Below are positions 43,894-52,807 of a stretch of 64,000 bases of DNA, piece by piece. The notes beneath the pieces were generated by a model. It ran no database searches. It was given only the letters and a program-made list of their open reading frames with translations, and had not been told where the DNA came from. This stretch comes from Crocinitomix algicola (GTDB lineage: Bacteria > Bacteroidota > Bacteroidia > Flavobacteriales_D > Crocinitomicaceae). The translations under genes and the position numbers were made by a program. Every line of letters begins with the position of its first letter. Within the stretch, counting starts at the first letter, position 1. Where the stretch lies: assembly GCF_001661595.2 (NCBI RefSeq), contig NZ_LYPF02000019.1, positions 62,001 through 126,000 on the forward strand, given 5' to 3'.

Positions 43894-45362
43894 AAAATAT
43901 AGCAATTATCGGAGCTGGTTTTTCTGGCTTATATGCGTCTATCTTGCTTGCAAAAGCTGGACATCGTGTAACTGTCTTCGAAAAAAATGATAGAATAGGC
44001 GGAAGGGCTCGGGTTTATCAAGAGAAGGGTTTTACCTTTGATATGGGACCCAGCTGGTATTGGATGCCTGAATTAATCGACCAATTGTTTGAGGAGATTG
44101 GTGAAAATCGCTCTGAGTACTTTAAACTCATTCGACTAAATCCTTCTTATCGCGTTTTCTGGGAGGATGATTTTTCTGATATTCCAGCTGATCGCGATGA
44201 ACTTGTTGCGCTTTTTGAAGGTTATGAGCAGGGAGGAGGTGAGAAGCTGAAACGTTTTTTAAATGATGCTAAAAGTAAATACGAAATTGCTATTCCGGAA
44301 TACCTCGAAAAACCTGGGCTAAAATTGAACGAAGTGGTTAACTTCAAGGTGCTTAAAGAATCGTTTAAACTCGATGTCTTTAAATCAGTTGATAAGGATG
44401 TGAGGAACCGTTTTTCTTCACCGAAGTCAATTGGCTTATTGAATTTCCCTGTTTTGTTCTTGGGAGAAATGCCGAGTAGAATTCCTTCCTTATATACCCT
44501 CATGAATTATGCCGATATGGGATTAGGAACATGGTATCCGGAAGGAGGAATGGGAAAATTACCAGAAGCCTTGCACAAAGTTGCTCAAAAGTTTGGCGTA
44601 GAATTTAAATTGAATGCGTCGGTTGATGCCTTCAACTGTGAAGCTGGTGAAATACAGACAATAAGTGTCAATGGTAAGAATCTTACTTTCGACGCTGTTG
44701 TGGCAAGTGCAGATTATAATTTTGTCGAACAAAATTTAGTGCCCAAAAAATTTAGAAGATATTCCTCTCAATATTGGGATACGCGGAGCCTGGCACCAAG
44801 TAGTTTGATTTTTTATTTAGGTATCGATAAAAAGTTAGAAAACTTAGAACATCACAATTTGTTCTTTGATGAGGATTTAGTGGCACATGGCAAAGAAATT
44901 TATGAAAATCCTAACTGGCCAAAACGCCCTTTGTTTTATACATGCATGCCTTCGAAAACTGATAGAACGGTGGCTCCAGAAGGAATGGAAAATATTTTTA
45001 TACTAATTCCAATCGCTCCCAATATAGAGGATACGGAAGAGTTAAGAGAAAAGTACTTTAATATTGTAATGAATCGACTTGAAGAGCGTACAGGTCAGAA
45101 AATTAGAGACCATATTATCTATAAGCGTTCTTACTGTATTGAAGATTTTAAAAATGATTACAATGCATACAAAGGTAATGCTTATGGACTGGCAAATACA
45201 CTGAAGCAAACTGCCAATCTGAAACCCAAAATTACATCAAAATTGGACAATTTATTTTACTGTGGCCAATTGACAGTGCCTGGACCGGGTGTACCACCTG
45301 CTTTAATGTCTGGAAAATTAGTTGCTAACCATTTAATTGAAAGTTATGAAGGAATTATTTGA
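43878..45362 (+). CDS. crtI: Phytoene desaturase
   Basis: 494 residues. FAD motif [22 protein letters not shown] (8-29) and the C-terminal [21 protein letters not shown] signature of CrtI-type desaturases. It converts phytoene to lycopene by successive desaturations. It overlaps the sigma gene by 16 bp at its start and crtB by 17 bp at its end, so translation is coupled through the operon. Confidence 0.94.
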   Translation: MRREVKNIAIIGAGFSGLYASILLAKAGHRVTVFEKNDRIGGRARVYQEKGFTFDMGPSWYWMPELIDQLFEEIGENRSEYFKLIRLNPSYRVFWEDDFSDIPADRDELVALFEGYEQGGGEKLKRFLNDAKSKYEIAIPEYLEKPGLKLNEVVNFKVLKESFKLDVFKSVDKDVRNRFSSPKSIGLLNFPVLFLGEMPSRIPSLYTLMNYADMGLGTWYPEGGMGKLPEALHKVAQKFGVEFKLNASVDAFNCEAGEIQTISVNGKNLTFDAVVASADYNFVEQNLVPKKFRRYSSQYWDTRSLAPSSLIFYLGIDKKLENLEHHNLFFDEDLVAHGKEIYENPNWPKRPLFYTCMPSKTDRTVAPEGMENIFILIPIAPNIEDTEELREKYFNIVMNRLEERTGQKIRDHIIYKRSYCIEDFKNDYNAYKGNAYGLANTLKQTANLKPKITSKLDNLFYCGQLTVPGPGVPPALMSGKLVANHLIESYEGII

Positions 45363-46182
45363 TCACTATTCTACTGAAGCCTCAAAGGCGGTTACAAAAA
45401 CATACAGTACTTCCTTTTATAAAGGAGTCAGTTTTTTGGATAAAAAAATTAGAAATGATGTTCATGGTATATACGGCTTTGTTCGGTTTGCCGACGAAAT
45501 TGTTGATTCTTTCCACGGTTTTAACAAACAAGAATTGTTGGATGATTTCGAAAAGGACACTTACAAGGCAATTGAACAAAAAATTTCACTGAATCCAATA
45601 CTGAATTCTTTTCAGTTTACAGTAAATAAATATAAGATAGACCATGCGCTAATAGATGCCTTTTTTCACAGTATGAAAATGGATTTGAATAAGGTGGATT
45701 ATACGCAATCTAAGTACGAAGAATATATTTTTGGATCGGCGGAAGTCGTGGGATTAATGTGTTTAAAAGTATTTGTTGAAGGCGATCAAAAACTGTACGA
45801 TGATCTTAAACCTTATGCAAAAAAATTAGGATCTGCCTTTCAAAAAATAAACTTCCTCCGCGATTTAAAAGATGATTTTGAAGAGCTTGGACGTTTGTAT
45901 TTTCCACATATTGGTGAAGATGGTATTACTCCGCAAGATAAACTCAAAATTGAAGAAGAAATAGAGAAAGAATTTGCAGAGGCTTATATTGGAATTAAGA
46001 TGTTACCGAAATCCGCACGATTAGGTGTCTACGTGAGTTATACCTACTATACCAAACTGTTGGCTAAAATTAAAAGAAAAACAATTCATGAATTAATGAA
46101 AGAAAGAATTAGAATCTCTAACGAGAAGAAATTAGTGTTATTCTTTCAGTCCTATTTAAAAAACTCAATTAACTTTTTATAA
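45346..46182 (+). CDS. crtB: Phytoene synthase
   Basis: 278 residues from ATG at 45346 (TTG at 45337 is an alternative). It condenses two geranylgeranyl diphosphates to phytoene. Both Asp-rich motifs are visible: DEIVD at 50-54 and DLKDD at 173-177, plus KTYSTSFY near 18-25 and the [13 protein letters not shown] stretch. It overlaps crtI by 17 bp and touches the next ATG (1 bp overlap). No crtE is in the window. Confidence 0.94.
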   Translation: MKELFDHYSTEASKAVTKTYSTSFYKGVSFLDKKIRNDVHGIYGFVRFADEIVDSFHGFNKQELLDDFEKDTYKAIEQKISLNPILNSFQFTVNKYKIDHALIDAFFHSMKMDLNKVDYTQSKYEEYIFGSAEVVGLMCLKVFVEGDQKLYDDLKPYAKKLGSAFQKINFLRDLKDDFEELGRLYFPHIGEDGITPQDKLKIEEEIEKEFAEAYIGIKMLPKSARLGVYVSYTYYTKLLAKIKRKTIHELMKERIRISNEKKLVLFFQSYLKNSINFL

Positions 46183-46643
46183 TGAAAAAATTACTAATTG
46201 TTTTCTTAATTCTTGGTTTGACCGAGTATGTTTATGCTTCTGATATTGTTCGAATTAGGACTTTGTTCGAACAGGCCAATTTAGATGAAGAAAAAAATAA
46301 TGAGCTCATTAATCTCACTAAACCATATTCACTAAGTAAAAACCCTCTATATTATGCATATTATGCTGCTGGAGTAATGTCGCTTGCAAACCATACCTAT
46401 TGGCCATTACAAAAATTAGATTATTTTAACGAGGGTAAAGAAATGCTAGAAAAAGCCATAGCTAGGGACAGCAGAAATGTTGAAATTAGATTTATAAGGT
46501 ACTCAATTCAAAAAAATGCTCCATCCTTTTTGGGGTATTCTGGAAATATTGAGGCTGATAGAAAGTTTATTCTTGATAATTTAAACACCTCGACTTGGTC
46601 AGCAGCTTACAAAAAGAAAATTAAACAAAACTTGAGTTTATAA
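46182..46643 (+). CDS. Unknown exported protein within the carotenoid operon
   Basis: 153 residues. Signal peptide about 1-19 ([19 protein letters not shown]). The mature part is helical with a TPR-like rhythm (NPLYYAYYAAGVMSLANHTYW; FNEGKEMLEKAIARDSRNVEIRFIRY). Its start overlaps the crtB stop by 1 bp and idi follows immediately, so it is firmly part of the operon. Its role is unknown; carotenoid transport or membrane placement is speculation. Confidence 0.8.
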   Translation: MKKLLIVFLILGLTEYVYASDIVRIRTLFEQANLDEEKNNELINLTKPYSLSKNPLYYAYYAAGVMSLANHTYWPLQKLDYFNEGKEMLEKAIARDSRNVEIRFIRYSIQKNAPSFLGYSGNIEADRKFILDNLNTSTWSAAYKKKIKQNLSL

Positions 46644-47165
46644 ATGGAACAGGTTATATTGGTAGATCGCTCAAATCATGAAATAGGACTTATGGAGAAG
46701 CAAGAGGCGCATGTTAAAGGACTTTTGCACCGGGCATTTTCCGTTTTTATTTTCAATGAAAAGAATGAACTTCTCTTGCAGCAACGTGCGTTTGAGAAAT
46801 ACCATTCTGGGGGGCTGTGGACAAATACTTGTTGTAGTCACCCTAGAAAGAATGAAAGTATTCTTGCCGCTGCAAAACGACGTCTAGTCGAAGAAATGGG
46901 ATTCGTTGCGCCAGTAAGTGAAATTTTTGAATTCATTTATGAGGCCAAATTAGACAATGGTTTAACAGAACACGAATATGATCATGTTCTTATCGGCCGC
47001 TACAACCAAGAGCCAAAACCTAATCCAGATGAAGTTGCTAATTGGAAATATATCGACCTAACTTCGTTGAAAAAAGACATGAAAGAAAATCGAGAGAATT
47101 ATACCGTTTGGTTTTTAGAGATTTTCGATCGAGTTGAAGAGCACTTGTTGAAACACATGGTTTAA
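46644..47165 (+). CDS. idi: Isopentenyl-diphosphate delta-isomerase, type I
   Basis: 173 residues, Nudix-like type I enzyme. Catalytic Cys64 lies in WTNTCCSHPRKNE, the metal-site Glu in RRLVEEMGF, and catalytic Glu109/Glu111 in LTEHEYDHV. It balances IPP and DMAPP supply for GGPP formation. The ATG follows the preceding stop with no gap; crtD follows with no gap. Confidence 0.94.
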   Translation: MEQVILVDRSNHEIGLMEKQEAHVKGLLHRAFSVFIFNEKNELLLQQRAFEKYHSGGLWTNTCCSHPRKNESILAAAKRRLVEEMGFVAPVSEIFEFIYEAKLDNGLTEHEYDHVLIGRYNQEPKPNPDEVANWKYIDLTSLKKDMKENRENYTVWFLEIFDRVEEHLLKHMV

Positions 47166-48641
47166 ATGGATAATGCAAATTTGGTCGTAGTTGGTGCTGG
47201 CTTGGGAGGAATGGCGGTTGCTATTAGATTGGCTCTTCAAGGTAAAAAGGTTTTAGTTTTAGAAAAAAATGAGACCTATGGTGGTAAGTTAGCAGCTTAT
47301 AAATGGGAAGGATTTAGATGGGATAGAGGACCTTCTTTGTTTACTTTACCAGAGCAAATAAAAGAGTTGTTTGATCTCGCGGGTAAATCTTTGAAGGATT
47401 ATTTTGAATACGTCAAAATGGACTATTCTTGCCAGTATTTTTTTCAAGATGGTTCGCGCTTGACTATTCCAGCTGATCAAGAAAAAAGAAAAGAACTATT
47501 CGTTGAGATATTTGGGCAAAAAGAATCAGCTGCTGCGGAAGAATATATTGGCAGAACGAAACGAATTTATACCGGATTAGGAAATCTTTTTATAAATCAC
47601 CCCAAATTTGGGTTAAACAATATTTTTGACCGTAAAGTTCTCGAGCAATACCCGAAGTTATTATCCCGCCCTTTGTTGGATAATTTAGATGGTTTTAATC
47701 GTTCTTATTTCAATGATGAAAGGCTAATTCAAATTTTTAATAGGTTTGGAACATACAACGGATCAAATCCATTCAAGATGAGTGGAATTTATAGTATGGT
47801 AGGTAGTTTAGAGTTGGAAGATGGTGTCTACTTTCCAAAAAAAGGTATGCGCAGTATTGTTGATGCACTTTATCAATTGGCGATTGATTGTGGGGTGTCA
47901 TTTGAATTTAATCAAAGTGAGATTTCAGTTGAGCAGCTTGATGAAGGCTATAAAACCGAAAGTTCAGGGCATATTCATTTAACAAAGAACGTGGTATCAG
48001 GAATTGATGTCGCAAATTTTTATACTCAAATTCTCAAAGATCAGACATTAGAACGAAAAATTAAAAAGCAAGAACGGTCGTCATCTGGAATTGTTTTTTA
48101 TTGGGCCGTAGACAAAATAATACCAGACTTAAAATTGCACAACATATTTTTTGGAGAGGATTATAAAAGGGAATTTCAGCAAATTTTTAATGGTGAATTT
48201 TTTGATATTCAGCCAACAATTTATATCCATCTTAGTTGTGTTGTCAATAATGAAGATGCACCTGAATCAGGTCAAAATTGGTTTGTGATGATCAATATGC
48301 CAGCGGGTTTTAAAGTTTCTGATCAAGAAAAAGATAAACTACGCAACTATATTTATGCGGTTATTTTAAAACACTTTGACGTTGACATTAAAAACGACAT
48401 TTTGCATGAGTCGATTTGGGAGGCTAAAGATATTGAAGCAATTACAGGAGCACATCAGGGTGCACTGTATGGAGCATCTTCAAATCATAAGTTAGCGGCT
48501 TTAAAAAGACATGGTAATACCAACAAAAAATACCCTGGATTGTATTTTTGTGGTGGAACAGTTCATCCTGGAGGCGGAATTCCACTTGTGTTAAAATCAG
48601 CTAAAATAGTATCCACTTTAATTCGTAAAAATGATAATTAA
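47166..48641 (+). CDS. crtD: Carotenoid 3,4-desaturase (CrtD-type, CrtI family)
   Basis: 491 residues, second CrtI-family flavoenzyme. FAD motif LVVVGAGLGGMAVAIRLALQGKKVLVLEKN; C-terminal GLYFCGGTVHPGGGIPLVLKSAK. It is clearly diverged from CrtI at 43878. Placement next to cruF indicates 3,4-desaturation of a 1-hydroxycarotenoid end. A second phytoene desaturase or carotenoid isomerase is the alternative. Overlaps cruF by 11 bp. Confidence 0.85.
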   Translation: MDNANLVVVGAGLGGMAVAIRLALQGKKVLVLEKNETYGGKLAAYKWEGFRWDRGPSLFTLPEQIKELFDLAGKSLKDYFEYVKMDYSCQYFFQDGSRLTIPADQEKRKELFVEIFGQKESAAAEEYIGRTKRIYTGLGNLFINHPKFGLNNIFDRKVLEQYPKLLSRPLLDNLDGFNRSYFNDERLIQIFNRFGTYNGSNPFKMSGIYSMVGSLELEDGVYFPKKGMRSIVDALYQLAIDCGVSFEFNQSEISVEQLDEGYKTESSGHIHLTKNVVSGIDVANFYTQILKDQTLERKIKKQERSSSGIVFYWAVDKIIPDLKLHNIFFGEDYKREFQQIFNGEFFDIQPTIYIHLSCVVNNEDAPESGQNWFVMINMPAGFKVSDQEKDKLRNYIYAVILKHFDVDIKNDILHESIWEAKDIEAITGAHQGALYGASSNHKLAALKRHGNTNKKYPGLYFCGGTVHPGGGIPLVLKSAKIVSTLIRKNDN

Positions 48642-49263
48642 ACGCATTCTTTTTTTTGCCCCCATAATTCTAATGATTTTTCATTTCATTGGAATAATAC
48701 TATTTGCGGCACCTCAAACTTTTGGACTGAATAAGGGTACAGATTTAACATGGATGAACCTTACCCTTTGTGGTTTGCTTGTTTTTTTTAGTGAAGACAA
48801 TTTAAAAAAAGCCCTTTTTTATTTGCTGGTGATAGGTGGTGGAGGTTTTTTAATTGAATGGATTGGAACAGCGACAGGTTTATTATTTGGGAACTATTCT
48901 TATGGCGGAACTTTAGGATTCAAGTTACTCGATGTTCCTTTGTTAATAGGCGTAAACTGGTTTGTAATTGTTTTAGCTTCAGCAAATATCGTTCGAGATT
49001 TAAAGGGCGGCATAATTGGAAAAGCGATTCTCACTGCAATTCTCTGTACAATTATGGATTTTGTGATGGAGCCCGTTGCGATTAAGTTCGATTTTTGGTC
49101 ATGGGGCGGTGAGGCAATACCTTTTTCAAATTATCTTACTTGGTTTATTTTTTCGGGTATTTTTGGATACATTTACCTGAAAAATAGCCGATTAAAAAAC
49201 CGTACAGCTTCGTGGCTTTTCTTAATTTGGTTCGTGTTTTTTGCGGTGCTTAACATGATTTAA
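48631..49263 (+). CDS. cruF: Carotenoid 1',2'-hydratase (CruF family)
   Basis: 210 residues, about six membrane segments. FLIEWIGTATGLLFGNYSYGG and KLLDVPLLIGVNWF are the CruF signatures, with MDFVMEPVAIKFDFWSW further on. It adds water across the terminal double bond of an acyclic psi-end, giving a 1'-hydroxyl group. It overlaps crtD by 11 bp, consistent with the two acting on the same carotenoid end. Confidence 0.9.
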   Translation: MIIKRILFFAPIILMIFHFIGIILFAAPQTFGLNKGTDLTWMNLTLCGLLVFFSEDNLKKALFYLLVIGGGGFLIEWIGTATGLLFGNYSYGGTLGFKLLDVPLLIGVNWFVIVLASANIVRDLKGGIIGKAILTAILCTIMDFVMEPVAIKFDFWSWGGEAIPFSNYLTWFIFSGIFGYIYLKNSRLKNRTASWLFLIWFVFFAVLNMI

Positions 49264-49273
49264 TTTTTTGCTT

Positions 49274-49963
49274 ATGAAGTCATTATACATACTGCTCGAT
49301 TTTTTGACAATCATTTTCCCAGTTTTATTAAGTTTTGATAAAAAAGTAGCTTTCTATAAAAGTTGGAAACACGTGTTTTTGGCACTGTTAATAATTGGCA
49401 TACCTTTTATTCTTTGGGATGTTATTTTTACAGCTATGGGTGTATGGTGGTTCAACGATCAATACCTAATTGGATTATCTATTTTTAATCTTCCAATTGA
49501 AGAAATTTTATTCTTTTTAGTAGTCCCATTCTCATGTACCTTTATTTATCAATGCTTGAAGGATTATTTTCCTAAAGTTAAATTACTTGGATTTAATCGA
49601 TTGATTTATGCATTAGTTGTGATTTACGCTTTGTTTGTGATGATAATGGGCTGGGGTGGAGCTTATTCATTAGTTGTTGGGATGATTACGCTTTTAACAG
49701 TTTACTTTTTGCAAAAAAAAGAGCGCGAATTGAAGCATTTGCCTTTGGCGTTTATCGTTTCTTTATTGCCTTTTTTTATCGTAAACGGCGTGCTAACTGG
49801 TTCGGGTATAGAACAACCAATAGTGTATTATAATGATTTAGAGAACGCCGGTAGAAGATTGGTGACAATTCCAATAGAGGATGTCATTTACGCATTTATT
49901 CTAATCGGAGGGAATATCGCTACGTACGAGTGGTTAGTTCGTAAGCAAATAAAGAATTCATAA
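49274..49963 (+). CDS. Lycopene cyclase, CrtYcd-type membrane protein
   Basis: 229 residues from ATG at 49274 (an in-frame TTG is at 49268), about seven membrane segments. Two half-repeats each carry a PxE(E/D) motif: FNLPIEEILFF near 72-82 and TIPIEDVIYAF near 195-206, as in fused CrtYc-CrtYd cyclases. It forms a beta-ionone ring from a psi-end. Last gene of the carotenoid operon; convergent with the oxidoreductase gene with a 3 bp gap and no terminator seen. Confidence 0.9.
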   Translation: MKSLYILLDFLTIIFPVLLSFDKKVAFYKSWKHVFLALLIIGIPFILWDVIFTAMGVWWFNDQYLIGLSIFNLPIEEILFFLVVPFSCTFIYQCLKDYFPKVKLLGFNRLIYALVVIYALFVMIMGWGGAYSLVVGMITLLTVYFLQKKERELKHLPLAFIVSLLPFFIVNGVLTGSGIEQPIVYYNDLENAGRRLVTIPIEDVIYAFILIGGNIATYEWLVRKQIKNS

Positions 49964-49966
49964 AAG

Positions 49967-51460
49967 CTACAATCGTTGCAAAGGTGTTTTAACACCATCC
50001 ACCAAACTGTAACAGGCTAATTTGTCTTTAAATACTGAAGATTTAAATACGGAGCGATTCATAAGCATTCTAACACACTCTTGCACACCTTCGACAATAG
50101 AGGGATGCGGATGCACAAGTTCGGCTAATTCAGCAATACCTCGATCCATCTTTATTAAAAGAGCAACTGCTTCGATGGCGCTTGACGCGTGTTCTCCAAC
50201 TGCGCGCATGCCTAATATCTTCATGTCGTCATCGTTGGTTACAATGATTTTAAAAAATCCTTGAGTTTTTCGCATCGCAATTGCTCTTGCCATCACGGAA
50301 AAATCAAGCTTTACAACACGACATGGGATGTTCTGCTCAATGCACTGCTTTTCGTTCATGCCAACTGCAGCCACCTCTGGCTCTAAAAACATAATGGTGC
50401 ATACATTGTCATACGATAATGGATTGATGTCTTTATCAAACATTCGCTCAACAGCATGACGCCCTTCGATTTCCCCCACATTAACCAAAGCAATTCGCCC
50501 AGAAATATCACCTGCGGCATAAATGTTAGGGATATTAGTTTGCGTATTGTTATCGCCAATATATCGACCTTGAGGTCCTAATTTAACGCCAACCTCCTCC
50601 AGTCCAATATTGTCAAAATTGGCCACTCTACCAACAGATAATAATGCTTTTTCAACGCGAATAACTTCTCGTTCTCCATCACTTTCTATTTCATATTCTA
50701 CTTCACCATCAACAACCTCCATACGGACGAGTTGAGCTTTATGGTGGACAGTAACTCCTCTTTTTTCCAAATTATTTGCAACTGTTTTAGAAATGTCATT
50801 GTCTTCAAATGGCAAAATTTGGTCGGCCCGATCAATGATATATACTTTTGTTTTTCCAAAATTGGAGAAGATAGTTGCATATTCACATCCAATAACCCCA
50901 GCACCAACTATTACCATGCTTTTTGGGTAATCTTCAATTAAGTCTATGCCATCACTCGTTAAAATAGCTTTTTCATCCACCGTAATATTGGGTAATGTTC
51001 TTGGCCGACTTCCAGTGGCAATCAAAATATTATCTGCTTCAATTTCTGTTGTATCCCCATTCTCTTTTTGAATGGAAACACAATTTTTTGACACCAATTT
51101 TCCATACCCACGACGGTAACTAAAAAGTTCTCCCGCCATATTTTTTAAAAGCTTGATGTGGCATGAGTACTGGAATTTTCGTTCAAATATTGCCTCTTCT
51201 AGCGTCTTTTTGACTTCCGCCCATGAAATTTCATAGGGCTTTCTGCCAAGCGATATAATTGTTTCATTGACATTTTTTACCCGTTGTGAAAGCTCCCATA
51301 ATGTTTTTGAGCTTAATGCACCATGATAGACACCTGCACCTCCCACACGTTTTTTTTCAATTAAACACACTTTTTTACCATAGTCTATCGCCCGCATCGC
51401 TGCAGCATAACCAGCTGGACCACCTCCGATAACAATAAGGTCATACCTTGTATTACTCAT
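49967..51460 (-). CDS. Pyridine nucleotide-disulfide oxidoreductase family protein lacking the redox disulfide
   Basis: 497 residues. Overall layout is that of dihydrolipoyl dehydrogenase or SthA: FAD motif LIVIGGGPAGYAAAMRA, NAD(P) motif MVIVGAGVIGCEYA, IYAAGDISG, and the dimer-interface HPHPSIVEGVQE with the catalytic His-Glu pair. The stretch that should hold CxxxxC reads GGAGVYHGALSSK (40-52): both cysteines are replaced (Gly43, Ala48). It therefore cannot use the classical disulfide relay; a soluble transhydrogenase-like NAD(P)H reaction is one option. Generic labelling as lipoamide dehydrogenase would be wrong. No E1/E2 gene is nearby. Confidence 0.9.
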   Translation of the reverse strand: MSNTRYDLIVIGGGPAGYAAAMRAIDYGKKVCLIEKKRVGGAGVYHGALSSKTLWELSQRVKNVNETIISLGRKPYEISWAEVKKTLEEAIFERKFQYSCHIKLLKNMAGELFSYRRGYGKLVSKNCVSIQKENGDTTEIEADNILIATGSRPRTLPNITVDEKAILTSDGIDLIEDYPKSMVIVGAGVIGCEYATIFSNFGKTKVYIIDRADQILPFEDNDISKTVANNLEKRGVTVHHKAQLVRMEVVDGEVEYEIESDGEREVIRVEKALLSVGRVANFDNIGLEEVGVKLGPQGRYIGDNNTQTNIPNIYAAGDISGRIALVNVGEIEGRHAVERMFDKDINPLSYDNVCTIMFLEPEVAAVGMNEKQCIEQNIPCRVVKLDFSVMARAIAMRKTQGFFKIIVTNDDDMKILGMRAVGEHASSAIEAVALLIKMDRGIAELAELVHPHPSIVEGVQECVRMLMNRSVFKSSVFKDKLACYSLVDGVKTPLQRL

Positions 51461-51503
51461 GCACTTCTATAATTTAATAGTGAAATATAATAATTATAAT
51501 TAA

Positions 51504-52016
51504 ATGAATTTTGCGACTTTTGTAATTGTGGATCATGAATTGAAAAAAATACTTGAAAAAAGCCAGTCGCAAGAGAAGGAAAATCGTTTGTTTCTAAGAA
51601 AATTGAGAAAAGGGAATAAGAAACAAATTGATACTCGTTTCCATAATTTACATGAAGAAACGTTTAAAAAAACAGATTGTTTGGATTGTGCCAATTGTTG
51701 TAAGACGACGAGTCCAATTTTTAGAGATCAAGACATAAAAAAGTTGTCCAAATTGTTTAAAATGAAGGAACAGTCATTCATTCAAGAATATTTAAAAATT
51801 GATGAAGACGATGATTATGTGCTCCAATCTTCACCATGTCCATTTTTATTAGATGATAATAAATGCTTTGTTTATGATGTGCGTCCGCAAGCATGCCGTG
51901 AATATCCTCACACAGATCGTAAAAACATGCACCAGATTTTAACCTTGACCTATAAAAATACGCTTGTTTGTCCAGCTGTTGCGACAATTGTCGAAAACTT
52001 AAAGAATTCTCATTAA
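51504..52016 (+). CDS. YkgJ-family cysteine cluster protein
   Basis: 170 residues. CLDCANCC near 59-66, then CPFLLDDNKCFVYDVRPQACREYPH near 112-136, and a further Cys in TLVCPAVATI: the cysteine arrangement of YkgJ-type proteins, thought to bind zinc or an Fe-S cluster. Role unknown. It is divergent from the disulfide-less oxidoreductase across 43 bp, so a shared regulatory region is possible. Confidence 0.85.
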   Translation: MNFATFVIVDHELKKILEKSQSQEKENRLFLRKLRKGNKKQIDTRFHNLHEETFKKTDCLDCANCCKTTSPIFRDQDIKKLSKLFKMKEQSFIQEYLKIDEDDDYVLQSSPCPFLLDDNKCFVYDVRPQACREYPHTDRKNMHQILTLTYKNTLVCPAVATIVENLKNSH

Positions 52017-52167
52017 AAAAATCTTCCTTTAAAGCCTTGTTTTTACTACGAATTGAAGTATTTCTTCGATTAATCCACAATTAACAGTTATTAAATTTTA
52101 TCAACATTTTTTTATAATAGTTAAATATTGTTTATCTTTCCATTATGAATCAAGCCCATTGTAACTC

Positions 52168-52752
52168 ATGATGTTACATCGAAATAACTTAGTTGAAAAA
52201 TGTAATGCTCAATTCCAAAAAATTTTTGGGGATTACAACATCCAAGCGGATGGTAAAATATTAGTGTCGCACTTTGGTGAGTTTTCTCAGGATTTGGTGA
52301 ATTCTTTGACGACGAATATTGAGGAGATGATGATTGAGTCGGGGGATAAAAAAGCAACCGTAAAAAGAATGTTTAGCATTTTAGTCGAAGGTCTTCAAAA
52401 TGCTCGCATTCATGGCGAAAAAGACAGTGATGGGAATCAAGTCTCATTTTTAATTGTTTTACAGAACGAAGATGATTACCGATTCACTTTTGGAAATTTA
52501 GTTAAGGCGAAAAATATCGGCTATTTAACTAAAAAAATTGACGATTTAAATGGAATGAATCGTGCAGAAATTAAGGCGATATACATGGATACATTGTCCA
52601 ACGGTATAATGTCAAAAAAAGGTGGTGCAGGTCTAGGTTATATTACAATGGCTTTAAAATCAAATAACAAAATTGATTATGAGGTTCTTGAGCTGTCTGA
52701 TGATTTGATGTTTTTCACACAATCAATCCAAATTGAGCGTTTAAAAGCTTGA
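52168..52752 (+). CDS. siaB: SiaB-family protein kinase (GHKL-like)
   Basis: 194 residues. GHKL-type ATP-site motifs: the N-box-like SILVEGLQNARIHGEKD and the glycine-rich KKGGAGLGYITMALK. This matches SiaB-family kinases, which phosphorylate SiaC in the Pseudomonas SiaABCD pathway. The SiaC gene of this window lies at 25368, so the pair is split here. Two consecutive ATG codons (52168 and 52171) could serve as start. Confidence 0.85.
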   Translation: MMLHRNNLVEKCNAQFQKIFGDYNIQADGKILVSHFGEFSQDLVNSLTTNIEEMMIESGDKKATVKRMFSILVEGLQNARIHGEKDSDGNQVSFLIVLQNEDDYRFTFGNLVKAKNIGYLTKKIDDLNGMNRAEIKAIYMDTLSNGIMSKKGGAGLGYITMALKSNNKIDYEVLELSDDLMFFTQSIQIERLKA

Positions 52753-52807
52753 TTTACTCGGCATTTAATACAAGCACATTTAAATTCTAACTTTAAAAAT
52801 TATCGTG

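Noticed and set aside
49363-49380. CACGTG-centred palindrome resembling a parS site
   Set aside because: The flanks (GGAAA and TTTTT) do not match the TGTTTCACGTGAAACA consensus and it lies within the lycopene cyclase gene.
51778-52080. 100-codon minus-strand open frame
   Set aside because: It lies opposite the YkgJ-type gene, has no homology or start context and is low in coding character; a shadow frame.
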